DNA of 64,000 nt from Streptomyces sp. XY006 (lineage in GTDB: Bacteria; Actinomycetota; Actinomycetes; Streptomycetales; Streptomycetaceae). The notes under the pieces were generated by a model. That model worked only from the letters and a program-made list of their open reading frames with translations, searched no databases and had not been told where the DNA came from. Location: the NCBI RefSeq assembly GCF_002237655.1, contig NZ_NOKT01000011.1:124001-188000 (forward strand). The letters are read 5' to 3'. Each line of letters begins with the position of its first letter. Position 1 is the stretch's first letter. A program made the translations under genes and the position numbers. Shown here in pieces: positions 26,485 through 35,716 of the stretch.

Positions 26485-27081
26485 TCAGCGGGTCGCCGTC
26501 CAGCTGTGGGCGACGTCCACGATGACGCGGTCGTCCAGGCGCAGGACGCGGAAGGGCAGCCGGGCGCGCACGCCGAGGCCGATCTGGGTGTCGCCCTCGA
26601 AGCTGCCGGCGAACCGGGTGTCCCGGAACGTGCGGTAGCCGGTCAGGTCGACGCCCGGCAGCGGACGCGCCACCCGGCCGGGGTACGTGGGGGCGCCCGT
26701 CTCCGGGTCGTAGGAGGGCGCGGCCACGCGGACCTCCAGGACCGCGCCGCCGGCCACCGGGATGTGACGGCCGGAGCCGTCCTGGTACAGGCGGTCGACG
26801 TACCCGACGGTGTAGCCGACGCCGCTGCCCGCGCCGGGCACGTCGACGACCATCCGGTCGAAGCAGGCGTGCCGGCCGGTGCGGATGTTCGTCAGCGGTG
26901 CCTGCGTGGCGCCGCTGCCGGTCTTGGCGAGGCTTCCCCAGCCGGTCGGACACGCCGTGACCTGGGTCGCGGCGCGCTGTCCCCCAGCCGGTGCGGCACC
27001 GGCCGGGACCGCCGCCACGCCCACCACGGCGCCCACGACCGCGAGCGTCGCCCATGCTCTTCTGATGCGTATTCCTGCCAT
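26485..27081 (-). CDS. Secreted AMIN-like domain protein
   Basis: A 198-residue secreted protein starting at ATG 27081. The signal peptide (RRAWATLAVVGAVVGVAAV ... GAAPA) precedes a domain beginning ACPTGWGSLAKTGSG and containing IRTGRHACFDRMVVDVPG, VGYVDRLYQDGSG and a beta-rich C-terminal part ending VIVDVAHSWTATR. This is the AMIN-like (putative peptidoglycan or wall-associated) module found in many actinobacterial exported proteins. Two cysteines may form a disulfide. No enzyme motif; a wall-binding or structural role is inferred from the family. Divergent from the large phosphatase. Confidence 0.85.
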   Translation of the reverse strand: MAGIRIRRAWATLAVVGAVVGVAAVPAGAAPAGGQRAATQVTACPTGWGSLAKTGSGATQAPLTNIRTGRHACFDRMVVDVPGAGSGVGYTVGYVDRLYQDGSGRHIPVAGGAVLEVRVAAPSYDPETGAPTYPGRVARPLPGVDLTGYRTFRDTRFAGSFEGDTQIGLGVRARLPFRVLRLDDRVIVDVAHSWTATR

Positions 27082-27229
27082 TGCCGCCCCCGAGGCTGCG
27101 TGCGGGTGATGACGGGTGAGACGGCCGGCTTGGCCGAAAGGTTGCACTTGCCGCGCCGGAGGGCCGACCATGGCACATCCTGGTGGGGAGCGATGCGTGG
27201 CCGGTGCGTCCGTACCGGGAGGACGCGAC

Positions 27230-29773
27230 ATGGATGAGGCGACCGCTGTACCGGACGGGCCCGGGTCCCCCGGTGGCCGGAAACAGGGCGGCGGGGGTGC
27301 CGGCCGGGGCCGGACCGGGGACACGGGCTGGATCGAGGACGCCCTGACGACCCCGCTGGTCGAGGCGGTCCGGGACCTCGACGGCTACGGCGGACTGGTG
27401 TACCTGCGCTCCCCCGACCGGCGCTCCCTGGTGCTCGCGATGGTCACCGGCGTGCCCCGGTCGCTGCTGAAGAGCTGGTGGCGGGTGCCGGTGGGCGGTG
27501 CCCTGCCGATGGCGGAGACCTACCGGCGCGACGAGACCGTGTGGCTGCCGGACGAGCGCGCGACCGTGGTGCGCTTCCCCCACTTCACCGCCGGGCTGCC
27601 CTACTCGTTCGGCTCCGCCTACCAGCCCGTGCGGGCCCGGGGCGAGGCCGTCGGCGTCCTGGTGGTGCTGCGCTCGGCCGCCCGGGCCCCGATGGACGCG
27701 GAGGCGGTGGGACGTGCCCTGCGCCCGGCGCAGGAGCGGCTGGCGGAGCGTCTCGGCCGCCTCGACGTCGCGGTCGAGTACGACGACGAACCGGTCAGCG
27801 TGCGGCTGCCCACGCCCGCCGTCCACCCGATCCGGGTCGGGCTGCTCGACTGGGACCTGGACACCGACCGGTGCACGGCGGACGACGACGCTCTCGCGCT
27901 GCTCGGCATCGACCGGACCGGCTTCGGCGGCACCCTCGCGGACATCGAGGTCCGGGTCAGCCCCGACGACCTGCACGAGCTGCGGGCGAGCCGGAGCGAC
28001 GCGCTCGTCCACGGCCGGGTCAGGTCCCGGCACTTCCGGGTGCTGCACGAGTCGGCGGGCGGCGAGACCGGCTACCGGCCCGTCGAGCTGTGGGGCCATC
28101 TCGTGCGGGGTCCCGACGGCTCCGGCCGGATGCTGGTGTGCGCCCTGGTCGACGCGGTCGTCGGGCTCACCGCGGCCGAGGCCGCCGAGCGGCTGCCCGA
28201 CGCGCTGTTCTCCCTGGACCAGGACGGCCGGCTGACCTACCTCAACCGGCGCAGCGAGGAGCTGCTGGGCTGCGGCCGGGAGGAGCTGCTGGGCCGCTAT
28301 CCGTGGGAGGTGATCACCTGGCTGCGGGATCCCGCGTACGAGGACCGCTACCGGGCGGCGATGCTGTCGCAGGAGCAGGTGTCCTTCCTCGTCCGGCACC
28401 CGGCCGGGGCCCGGCTGAGCTTCGTGCTGTACCCGGACGTGCACGGGCTGACCGGCCGCGTGTCCCCGGCCGGGCCGCCGCCCGGGGACGAGCCGGCGCG
28501 CGGGGACGGACCCGTCCTCGCGGCCGTACCGGACGGCTCCGGGGCGGCGCCGCCGCCCACGCCGGTGGCGGAGGCCCGGGCCGGGGCGCTCTACCACGTC
28601 GTGCAGATGGCGAGCGTGCTCACCGAGGCGGTCACCGTGCGGGACGTGTGCCGGGCCGTGTCGGAGCAGCTGCTGCCCGCGTTCGGCGTGCGGGAACTCG
28701 CCCTGTACACCGTCCGCGAAGGCCGGATGTACCTGCTGTGGGAGTCGGGCTACCCCGAGGGGTTCCTCGCCCCGTTCGAGGGCATCACCCTCGACACGCA
28801 GCTTCCCGGCGTCCATGCGCTGACCACGCGGCTGCCCCTGTTCTTCGAGTCCCCCGAGGACCTCTCGGCGGCCTATCCGGGCATCACCCTGGACCGGATG
28901 AGCGCCTGGTCGTTCCTGCCGCTGATCGCCTCCGGCCATCCCGTCGGCTCCTGCATCCTCGGCTGGGACACCCCGCACCGCTTCACGGCCGACGAGCGCT
29001 CGGCCCTCACCGCCCTCAGCGGACTGGCCGCACAGGCTCTGGAGCGGGCCCGGCTGTACGACTCGGAGTCCGCCGTCGCCCGCGGCCTCCAGGAGGGTCT
29101 GCTGCCCCACCGGCTGCCCGCGGTGGAGGGGCTGCGCACCACCGGCCGGTATCTGCCCGGTACGCAGGGCATGGCCATCGGCGGCGACTGGTACGACGTG
29201 ATCACGACGGGGCGCGGTGTGGCCCTGGTCATCGGGGACGTCGAGGGCCACAGCGTCGGGGCCGCCGCGGTGATGGGCCAGCTGCGCAGTGCCGTGCACG
29301 CCTTCGCGGCGAGCGAGCGCCCGCCGCAGGAGGTCATCACGCACACCAACCGGCTGCTCACCGAGCTGGAGGCGGACGCCTTCGCCACCTGCTGCTACAT
29401 CGAACTGGACCCGCGCACCGGACGGGCCCTGGCGGTACGGGCGGGCCATCCGCCGCCGCTGCTGCGCCATCCCGACGGGCGGGCCGAGACGCTGGACCTC
29501 GCGGGCGGCGTGATGCTGGGCGTGCAGCCCGACTCGGTCTACCCCGTCACCGAGCTGACGCTGGATCCGGGCAGTGTCCTGGTGCTCTACACCGACGGGC
29601 TCGTGGAGCGGCCGGGGAGCGACATCGAGACGGGGATCGACCGGGTGCGCGCCTGCCTGGCCGACACCCCGGTGGACTCGGTGGAGCTGCTGGCCGACCG
29701 GCTCGTCGGCACGGCCCGGCGGGCCCGGGAGCGGCCGGACGACGTGGCGCTGCTGCTGACGGCGTACCGCTGA
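27230..29773 (+). CDS. PAS/GAF-regulated SpoIIE-type PP2C phosphatase (large)
   Basis: An 847-residue sensor phosphatase; ATG 27230 has GGGAGGA six bases upstream. Order: a GAF-like region (about 30-190), a PAS-like region (about 200-310), a second PAS (LPDALFSLDQDGRLTYLNRRSEELLG, about 320-420), a low-complexity Pro linker, a GAF domain (about 450-600), and a C-terminal SpoIIE domain with GGDWYDVI, VIGDVEGHSVGAAAVMGQLR and YTDGLVERPG. These enzymes dephosphorylate anti-sigma-factor antagonists using Mn/Mg, switching on alternative sigma factors. It is paralogous to 30563 and starts a sensing cluster. Confidence 0.93.
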   Translation: MDEATAVPDGPGSPGGRKQGGGGAGRGRTGDTGWIEDALTTPLVEAVRDLDGYGGLVYLRSPDRRSLVLAMVTGVPRSLLKSWWRVPVGGALPMAETYRRDETVWLPDERATVVRFPHFTAGLPYSFGSAYQPVRARGEAVGVLVVLRSAARAPMDAEAVGRALRPAQERLAERLGRLDVAVEYDDEPVSVRLPTPAVHPIRVGLLDWDLDTDRCTADDDALALLGIDRTGFGGTLADIEVRVSPDDLHELRASRSDALVHGRVRSRHFRVLHESAGGETGYRPVELWGHLVRGPDGSGRMLVCALVDAVVGLTAAEAAERLPDALFSLDQDGRLTYLNRRSEELLGCGREELLGRYPWEVITWLRDPAYEDRYRAAMLSQEQVSFLVRHPAGARLSFVLYPDVHGLTGRVSPAGPPPGDEPARGDGPVLAAVPDGSGAAPPPTPVAEARAGALYHVVQMASVLTEAVTVRDVCRAVSEQLLPAFGVRELALYTVREGRMYLLWESGYPEGFLAPFEGITLDTQLPGVHALTTRLPLFFESPEDLSAAYPGITLDRMSAWSFLPLIASGHPVGSCILGWDTPHRFTADERSALTALSGLAAQALERARLYDSESAVARGLQEGLLPHRLPAVEGLRTTGRYLPGTQGMAIGGDWYDVITTGRGVALVIGDVEGHSVGAAAVMGQLRSAVHAFAASERPPQEVITHTNRLLTELEADAFATCCYIELDPRTGRALAVRAGHPPPLLRHPDGRAETLDLAGGVMLGVQPDSVYPVTELTLDPGSVLVLYTDGLVERPGSDIETGIDRVRACLADTPVDSVELLADRLVGTARRARERPDDVALLLTAYR

Positions 29774-29876
29774 CCGCCGCGTCCGCCGGCGATTTCGCCG
29801 CCGGTGCCGGGGAACGGACGGGGTCGGCGGCGGGGAGTACGGTGGGGCGGGACGGCGAGCGAGGCGGTGGTGGGCG

Positions 29877-30572
29877 GTGGAATGGCAGCGGTACGCCGAG
29901 CAGATGGCGACGCTCGCCCGTGATCTGGTGGCGCAGGACTCCGTGCAGGCGACCCTGGACGAGATCGCCGCCTCGGCGGTGAAGCTGGTCGAGGGATGTG
30001 ACGCGGCCGGGATCCTGACGGTGTCCAAGGGCAAGGCCGTGACGCTGGCCGTCTGCGGTGACATGGTCGAGGAGTCCGACCGGCTGCAGGGCGAGCTGGG
30101 CGAGGGCCCGTGCTTCGACGCCGCCCGCCGGGTGGACGGCGAGCGGCTGTTCCGCATCGCCGACATGACCGGGCCGCAGCCCGCCTGGCCGAAGTTCAGC
30201 CGGGCGGCCCGCGACCTGGGCATCGGCAGCATGACCGGCGTGCTGCTCTACGCCGACGGGCAGGACTTCGGCGCGCTGAACCTCTACTCCCGCCGCCCCG
30301 GGGCCTTCGGCCGGGACATCGAGACGGCGGGCTGGCTGCTCGCCTCGCACGCGGCGGTGGCGCTGGCCACGGCCCGCACGGTCGACCAGCTCGAACACGC
30401 CCTGGAGACCCGGCACGCCATCGGCGAGGCCATGGGCATCCTCATGGAGCGCCACCGGCTCAGCGAGGACGAGGCGTTCGGCGTGCTGCGGCGCCTGTCC
30501 CAGGAGCACAATCTCAAGCTGCGGGACGTGGCGCGGCGCGTGCAGGAGGCGGACCCCTCCGGTCAGGGCTGA
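29877..30572 (+). CDS. GAF-ANTAR transcription antitermination regulator
   Basis: A 231-residue protein starting at GTG 29877. Residues 20-150 form a GAF domain (LVEGCDAAGILTVSKGKAVTLAVCGDM, GEGPCFDAARRVDG) and 165-225 an ANTAR domain (QLEHALETRHAIGEAMGILMERHRLSEDEAFGVLRRLS), which binds paired RNA hairpins to prevent transcription termination. It is transcribed 103 nt after the large phosphatase and ends overlapping the 3' end of a second, convergent phosphatase by 10 nt. Targets would be transcripts with ANTAR hairpins; none are visible in this window. Confidence 0.93.
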   Translation: MEWQRYAEQMATLARDLVAQDSVQATLDEIAASAVKLVEGCDAAGILTVSKGKAVTLAVCGDMVEESDRLQGELGEGPCFDAARRVDGERLFRIADMTGPQPAWPKFSRAARDLGIGSMTGVLLYADGQDFGALNLYSRRPGAFGRDIETAGWLLASHAAVALATARTVDQLEHALETRHAIGEAMGILMERHRLSEDEAFGVLRRLSQEHNLKLRDVARRVQEADPSGQG

Positions 30573-32701
30573 CCGTCCGCGCCGTGTTGGGCGCGCAGCA
30601 GCAGCACGGTGATGTCGTCGGCGTTCCGGCCGGTGGCTGCCGTGTGGCGGACCAGCCGGTCGATGAGCCGGTCCAGGTCACCGCCGTCGGCGCCGTCCAG
30701 GTGCCGGGCGAGGTCGGCCGTCGTCCGGCCGGCGTCCGTGCCCGGGAGTTCGACCAGGCCGTCGGTGTAGAGGGCGAGGGTGGTGCCGGGCAGCAGGGGC
30801 GCGGTGGTGACCGGGTAGCGGGTGCCGGTGGCGATGCCCAGCAGGGGGCCCGGCTCGACGTCCAGGATGCCGCCCGGGAGACCGGCGTGGCGCAGCAGCG
30901 GGGGCACGTGCCCTGCGCTGGCGAAGGACACCTCGTGGCGGGCGAGGTCGAGATGGGCGTAGAGGCAGGAGACGAGCAGTTCGGAGTCGAGGTCGGCCAG
31001 CAGCCGGTCGGTGCGGGCGAGGACCTCGTCGGGGGTGGCGCCGGCGGTGGCGTGGGCGTGGACGGCGATGCGCACCTGGCCCATCAGGGCGGCCGCGGCG
31101 ACGCTGTGGCCCTCCACGTCGCCGATGACGGCGGCCGCGGTCGTGTCGTCCAGCCGCAGCAGGTCGAAGAAGTCCCCGCCGACCTCGATGCCGTGGCCGG
31201 CGGGCATGTAGCGGGCGGCGACGTCCAGGCCGGGCAGGTGGGGCAGAGCCCGGGGCAGCAGGGCGCGCTGCAGTTCGCCGACGAGGCGGTGCTGGGCGTC
31301 GTAGAGGCGGGCGCGGTCGAGGGCCTGGGCGATCAGGCCGGACAGCGAGGTGAGGACGGCGCGTTCGTCGGCGGTGAAGGGGTGCGGGTGGTCGTAGGAG
31401 AGGATGCAGCAGCCCACCGGGCGGCCGGAGATGATCAGCGGGAGGAACGCCCAGGCCTGTTTGCCGCTGATCCGGGGTGCCCCGGGGTAGTTGGCGGTCA
31501 TCTCGGCCGGATGGGCGAAGAAGGCGGGGGTGCCGCTGGCGATGACCTGCCCGGCGGGGGTGAGGTCGGTGTCCACGGACAGCGCGTCGAGCCGTTCGAT
31601 GACGTCGTCCGGATAGCCGTGGTAGCCGGTGATCTTCAGCCGGCCGGCCTCCGCCGAGGACAGCACGAGTCCCTGGGCGCCGAAGGCGGGCAGGATCTGA
31701 TGGGTGATCAGGGAGACGAGGTCGCGCACGGTGACCGTCTCGGTGAGCGCGGCGGCCAGGTGCACCAGCTGGTAGAGCCGTCCCGTCGGCGCCGCCCGCT
31801 CGGGGCGTGCGGCGGCGGACGCCGGCGGCGGGGCGTCGGCCCGCTCCCCGCCCGGCACGACGCGGACGCTGATGCCGCTGGTGTCCGGGTAGAGGTGGAA
31901 GGTGAGCGGCTGGTCCGGCGGGCGGAGCGCGGTGAAGGACAGGGGGGCTCGGCTGACGACGGCGGTGCGGTACTGGTCCTCGTAGGCGGGGTCGTCCAGC
32001 CAGGGCAGCGACTGCCAGGGGCGGGTGCCGAGCAGCCGGTCGGCGCTGCGGCCGAGCAGGCGCGCCGCGGTGGCGGTGGCGAAGACGATCCGGCCCTCCA
32101 GATCGAGGGCGAGGGCGCCCTCGGGGAGGCGTTCGAGGTAGTCGGCGGCGGCCAGGCCGGTCTGCACCGGGTGGCGCACCACCTCCACGGGGAAGGTGCG
32201 CGGCTGGTCGGGCAGAGCGGGCAGCCGGGTGGCGTCGTCGAGCAGGCGGGCCATGCGGCGGGCGATGGCGGTGATGTGGTCGCGTTCGCGAGGCGTCAGC
32301 GGGCGTGGGCGCAGCGCGGGCCACATCAGCACCAGACCGCCCCAGGGGCGCCGGACGCCGGTCAGGGGGGCGGCGGTGAGGGCGAACGGGTAGGGCAGGA
32401 CGGCGGCGGCCCGGGGGTAGCGGCGGGCCATCTCGTCCTGGCTCGCGATCCGGACCAGTCGGTCGTCGCGGATGGCGTCGGCGACGGGCACCGGCGCGGT
32501 GAGGGGCAGCCGCTGCCAGGGAGCGGTGAACGCCACGGGCAGGCCGCACAGGGCCACCATGCGCAGCACCGGTTCCGCGTCCTCGATCAGGTACAGCATC
32601 CCGGCCGAGGCGCCGGTGCCGCGCACGGTGTCGGCCAGGGCCGCCCCCAGAGCGTCCTCCACCGGACCGGTGTCCGCAGGTGGCTCGTTGCTCCCGGACA
32701 T
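30563..32701 (-). CDS. PAS/GAF-regulated SpoIIE-type PP2C phosphatase, paralog
   Basis: A 712-residue paralog of 27230 sharing order and motifs: an N-terminal GAF-like region (GASAGMLYLIEDAEPVLRMVALCGLPV), a PAS-like region (LPEGALALDLEGRIVFATATAARLLG), a GAF domain (AGQVIASGTPAFFAHPAEM) and a SpoIIE domain with GGDFFDLLR, VIGDVEGHSVAAAALMGQVR and YTDGLVELPGTD. The paralog at 27230 has an additional PAS. It probably dephosphorylates anti-anti-sigma factors of a SigB-like network. The last 10 nt overlap the ANTAR gene in a tail-to-tail arrangement. Confidence 0.93.
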   Translation of the reverse strand: MSGSNEPPADTGPVEDALGAALADTVRGTGASAGMLYLIEDAEPVLRMVALCGLPVAFTAPWQRLPLTAPVPVADAIRDDRLVRIASQDEMARRYPRAAAVLPYPFALTAAPLTGVRRPWGGLVLMWPALRPRPLTPRERDHITAIARRMARLLDDATRLPALPDQPRTFPVEVVRHPVQTGLAAADYLERLPEGALALDLEGRIVFATATAARLLGRSADRLLGTRPWQSLPWLDDPAYEDQYRTAVVSRAPLSFTALRPPDQPLTFHLYPDTSGISVRVVPGGERADAPPPASAAARPERAAPTGRLYQLVHLAAALTETVTVRDLVSLITHQILPAFGAQGLVLSSAEAGRLKITGYHGYPDDVIERLDALSVDTDLTPAGQVIASGTPAFFAHPAEMTANYPGAPRISGKQAWAFLPLIISGRPVGCCILSYDHPHPFTADERAVLTSLSGLIAQALDRARLYDAQHRLVGELQRALLPRALPHLPGLDVAARYMPAGHGIEVGGDFFDLLRLDDTTAAAVIGDVEGHSVAAAALMGQVRIAVHAHATAGATPDEVLARTDRLLADLDSELLVSCLYAHLDLARHEVSFASAGHVPPLLRHAGLPGGILDVEPGPLLGIATGTRYPVTTAPLLPGTTLALYTDGLVELPGTDAGRTTADLARHLDGADGGDLDRLIDRLVRHTAATGRNADDITVLLLRAQHGADGQP

Positions 32702-32854
32702 CGTTTGCCTCCCGCTCTTACCCGGACGCTACGCCTCACGGCGCCCTGAGGCATGTCGTCCGCCGCTGCGGCGGGCGGAAGCGGGCCGAACGGGGCCCGG
32801 CCGCGGGTTCGTCCTGACAGAATCGGGGCCCTGGCGGCGACTGGGAGGCCGGCC

Positions 32855-33264
32855 TTGCTGACACTGACTTCCGAGGACCCCCTGGCCGTCACCGTCACGG
32901 AGGCGATCCGGACCGGGGACCTGCCCGGACTGCGGCGGCTGCCGGCCGACCGTGGCCCCGAGGTCGTGGCCGTGCGGCGGGTGACCGGGTCAGGGCGTAC
33001 GTGGAGTCCGGCGAGTCGCCGTCGCCCGCGGACGTCACCGGCGCGTTCCGGGGCGCCTGCCACGGCGGGCACCTGGCCACCGCGCAGTACCTCCACGCCC
33101 ACGGCGCCGACCCGCACTGGCGCGGCTACGACGGCCTGACGCCGCTGGACGTCGCCCGCGGCCAGGGCGCCGGGGACGTGGTGCGGTGGCTGCGCGGGCC
33201 GGGGGCGGCGGGCGCGGCGGAGGAGACCACCTCCGGACGCCCGCCGGCGTCTCACAGGCAGTAG
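32855..33264 (+). pseudogene. Degenerate ankyrin-repeat gene (internal deletion and frameshift)
   Basis: The N-terminal fragment from TTG 32855 (GGGAGG upstream) reads LLTLTSEDPLAVTVTEAIRTGDLPGLRRL, the usual start of a conserved Streptomyces ankyrin protein. It then drifts into an unrelated frame, while a different frame from about 32983 reads DRVRAYVESGESPSPADVTGAF and then ATAQYLHAHGADPHWRGYDGLTPLDVARGQGAGDVVRWL, the usual C-terminal ankyrin repeats. The central repeats present in complete relatives are missing. The parts align with one ancestral gene that lost its middle and its frame. No functional protein is expected. Confidence 0.75.
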
Positions 33265-33434
33265 CGGACCAGCCACTCGTCCTGGTTGTACGCCGTGCGC
33301 GCCGGGTCCGGGAGGCCGGCCGCGCGCTCCTCGACCATGTCCTCCACGCGCACCGGTTCCGGGAGCGCCCCGAAGCGGGCCCGGCGCGCTGCGGCCTCCG
33401 GCTCGCTCCCCTGCTGCGACGTCGCCTCGTCCAT
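33252..33434 (-). CDS. 60-residue protein ending DEWLVRYCL
   Basis: ATG 33434 has AGAGGGG nine bases upstream. The product of 60 residues is acidic/basic mixed in the first part (AARRARFGALPEPVRVEDMVEE) and ends with YNQDEWLVRYCL. The conserved-looking C-terminus suggests a purposeful tail; a terminal Cys followed by Leu could be modified. I recall small Streptomyces proteins with similar ends, but no function. It overlaps the decayed ankyrin gene by 13 nt, which may restrict decay there, and lies 116 nt downstream of the aldo/keto reductase on the same strand. Confidence 0.55.
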   Translation of the reverse strand: MDEATSQQGSEPEAAARRARFGALPEPVRVEDMVEERAAGLPDPARTAYNQDEWLVRYCL

Positions 33435-33550
33435 GGCGATTCCCCTCTCCGCTGGTCTGCCGGCCGATCGGCCCTGCCTGGGCACAGAGTGGACGTGTGA
33501 GACGCGTTCTTGGTTCCCGCCGCCGCTCCGGCCCGGGACGTCGCCGCCGC

Positions 33551-34516
33551 TCAGCCGTAGAAGTTGCGCTGCCAGCGGTGCCCGGCGAGGACCGCCAGCC
33601 GGTCGTCGTCCAGGAGGCGTCCGTCGCTCACGGCTGTGTTGCGCTCGACGTTGCGGACGCTGCGCATGCCGGGGATGACGGTCGAGACGGCGGGGGCGCT
33701 CAGGACGAACCGCAGCGCCGTCCCGGCCATGTCGTCGGCCTCGATGCCGAGGTCGGCACGGATCGCCGCGACCCGCCGCTCGACCTCGGCGGGCCGGTCG
33801 TCCCGGAAGTAACGGTTGCGGAAGTCGCCCTCGGGGAACGTCGAACCGGCCGTGATCCGCCCGGTCAGGCCGCCCTCGTCCAGGGCGACCCGCACGATGA
33901 CGCCCACGCCGTGCTCCACGCAGGCGGGGAACAGCCGCTCGGCCGGGGCCTGGTCGAAGATGTTGTAGATGACCTGGACGGTGTCGACCGTGCCGCTGCG
34001 CACCAGCCGCAGGGCGTTGTCGGGCTGGTGGTCGTTGATCGAGACCCCGAAGAGCCGGATCCTGCCCTCCCGCTTCAGGGCCTCGACCGTCTCCAGCCAG
34101 TCGCCGCGGCCGACCCACTCGTCGTTCCACACGTGGAACTGCACGATGTCGAAGTGGTCGAGTCCGCTCGCGCGCAGGCTGGTCTCCAGGCTGTGGCGGA
34201 TGTGCTCGCCGGGAAACGCCTCGGCCGGGTCGATCCCGTCGGGCGCGGGCCACAGCCGGTTCAGCGGCGGCACCTTGGTGGCGACGAGGATCTCGTCGCC
34301 GGCCCGTTCCCGGACCACCCGGCCGACGATGCGCTCGCTCTCGCCGTAGCCGCGTGCGGTGTCGACGAGGTTCACGCCGAGGTCGAGGGCCCGGTGCAGG
34401 GCGCGTACGGACTCGTCCTCGGTGGCGCCGACCCAGGCGGACTCGCCGATGCCCCAGGCTCCGTAGCCGATCTCCGACACGGACAGTCCGCTGCGTCCCA
34501 GTTCCCGATAGCGCAC
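33551..34516 (-). CDS. Aldo/keto reductase
   Basis: A 321-residue TIM-barrel reductase starting at GTG 34516 behind GGAGGTG. The AKR signature is clear: [22 protein letters not shown] with catalytic Asp52 and Tyr57, VATKVPP with Lys81, [11 protein letters not shown] with the histidine, [19 protein letters not shown] and [16 protein letters not shown]. It is related to NADPH-dependent sugar or aldehyde reductases (YdhF/YajO-like). It is divergent from the chitosanase gene. Substrate unknown. Confidence 0.93.
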   Translation of the reverse strand: MRYRELGRSGLSVSEIGYGAWGIGESAWVGATEDESVRALHRALDLGVNLVDTARGYGESERIVGRVVRERAGDEILVATKVPPLNRLWPAPDGIDPAEAFPGEHIRHSLETSLRASGLDHFDIVQFHVWNDEWVGRGDWLETVEALKREGRIRLFGVSINDHQPDNALRLVRSGTVDTVQVIYNIFDQAPAERLFPACVEHGVGVIVRVALDEGGLTGRITAGSTFPEGDFRNRYFRDDRPAEVERRVAAIRADLGIEADDMAGTALRFVLSAPAVSTVIPGMRSVRNVERNTAVSDGRLLDDDRLAVLAGHRWQRNFYG

Positions 34517-34673
34517 GATGCACCTCCACGGCACGTGGTCCCGCGGCGGCCCCTGCCGCCGGCTGCGCCGACCCTAGGCGATCATCCGCCCGAGAGGCCG
34601 CGGATCAACGGACCGCCTCCCTTGTTCGAGCGTACGAACTTTCGCCTGTGTGCTTCTTCTGCGCCTCTTTGAG

Positions 34674-34694
34674 TGATAGGAAACCTTCCTATCA
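34674..34694. promoter_or_regulatory. 21-bp palindrome resembling the CsnR chitosanase operator
   Basis: Arms TGATAGGA and TCCTATCA around the centre AACCT form an inverted repeat, extended to 10 bp outside (AGTGATAGGA 34672-34681, TCCTATCACT 34687-34696). It lies 50 nt upstream of the chitosanase start. From memory, Streptomyces csnA genes are repressed by the ROK-family protein CsnR at a palindrome of this size and of similar TGATAGGAAA-type sequence; here no CsnR gene is within the window. Confidence 0.7.
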
Positions 34695-34743
34695 CTTCCG
34701 CACGGCCAGCTCTCCCCACCCCCCACCCTTGCTTGGAGGCCCC

Positions 34744-35565
34744 GTGAGAAACCCGTCCACGCCCCCGGCGCGCCGCACCGTGCTGGCGCTGTTCGGCGCG
34801 GCTCTCGCCGCCCCCGCTCTGCCGTACTCCGCGCAGGCCGCGGCGGACGTCCGCGCGACCGGGCTCGACGATCCGGCGAAGAAGGAGATCGCCATGCAGC
34901 TCGTTTCGAGCGCGGAGAACTCCTCCCTCGACTGGAAGGCGCAGTACCCGTACATCGAGGACATCGGCGACGGCCGCGGCTACACCGCCGGCATCATCGG
35001 GTTCTGCTCCGGCACCGGCGACATGCTCGACCTCGTCGAGCTCTACACCGACCGCTCCCCCGGCAACGTCCTCGCCAAGTACCTGCCGGCGCTGCGCCGG
35101 GTGGACGGCTCCGACTCCCACGACGGGCTCGACCCCGGCTTCCCCGGCGACTGGCGCAGGGCCGCCCGCGACAGCGCCTTCCGCACGGCGCAGGACGACG
35201 AGCGCGACCGGGTCTACTTCGACCCGGCGGTCCGCCAGGGCAAGGCGGACGGGCTGCGCGTGCTGGGCCAGTTCGCGTACTACGACGCCATCGTCATGCA
35301 CGGCGACGGCACCGACCCGCTCAGCTTCCGCAACATCCGCAAGCGAGCGCTGCGTTCGGCGAAGCCGCCGGCGCAGGGCGGCGACGAGGTGACGTACCTC
35401 GACGCCTTCCTGGACGCGCGCGTGTGGGCCATGAAGCAGGAGGAGGCCCACAGCGACACGAGCCGGGTCGACACGGCCCAGCGGGTCTTCCTGCGCCGCC
35501 GGAACCTGGACCTCGACCCGCCGCTGGACTGGCAGGTCTACGGCGACAGCTACCACATCGGCTGA
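34744..35565 (+). CDS. csnA: GH46 chitosanase
   Basis: A 273-residue secreted endo-chitosanase starting at GTG 34744. A twin-arginine-like signal (ARRTVLALFGAALAAP ... YSAQA) ends near residue 32. The mature enzyme has the GH46 catalytic pair in QLVSSAENSSLDWK (Glu58) and IEDIGDGRGYT (Asp76), 18 residues apart as in the N174 enzyme, followed by IIGFCSGTGDMLDLVELYTD. It hydrolyses glucosamine links in chitosan with inversion. A palindrome matching the chitosanase operator type precedes it and a hairpin terminator follows. Confidence 0.96.
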   Translation: MRNPSTPPARRTVLALFGAALAAPALPYSAQAAADVRATGLDDPAKKEIAMQLVSSAENSSLDWKAQYPYIEDIGDGRGYTAGIIGFCSGTGDMLDLVELYTDRSPGNVLAKYLPALRRVDGSDSHDGLDPGFPGDWRRAARDSAFRTAQDDERDRVYFDPAVRQGKADGLRVLGQFAYYDAIVMHGDGTDPLSFRNIRKRALRSAKPPAQGGDEVTYLDAFLDARVWAMKQEEAHSDTSRVDTAQRVFLRRRNLDLDPPLDWQVYGDSYHIG

Positions 35566-35573
35566 TCCGCCGG

Positions 35574-35617
35574 GGGCCCGCCGCATCGCTCCGGGCGGCC
35601 CGGGAGGCGGCGGGCCC
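35574..35617 (+). terminator. Terminator of chitosanase gene
   Basis: Arms GGGCCCGCCGC (35574-35584) and its complement (35607-35617) form an 11-bp stem; the 22-nt loop has an internal GC-rich stem-loop. Begins 9 nt after the stop. Confidence 0.75.
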
Positions 35618-35716
35618 GCGCACCGGTCCCTCACCGACGGCTCCTCGGATTGGTCCGTCAAAAGGGCGGGGAAGTGGACCTCCTCCCGGGCCGCCCGGCT
35701 GCCTAGCGTCGGCCGC

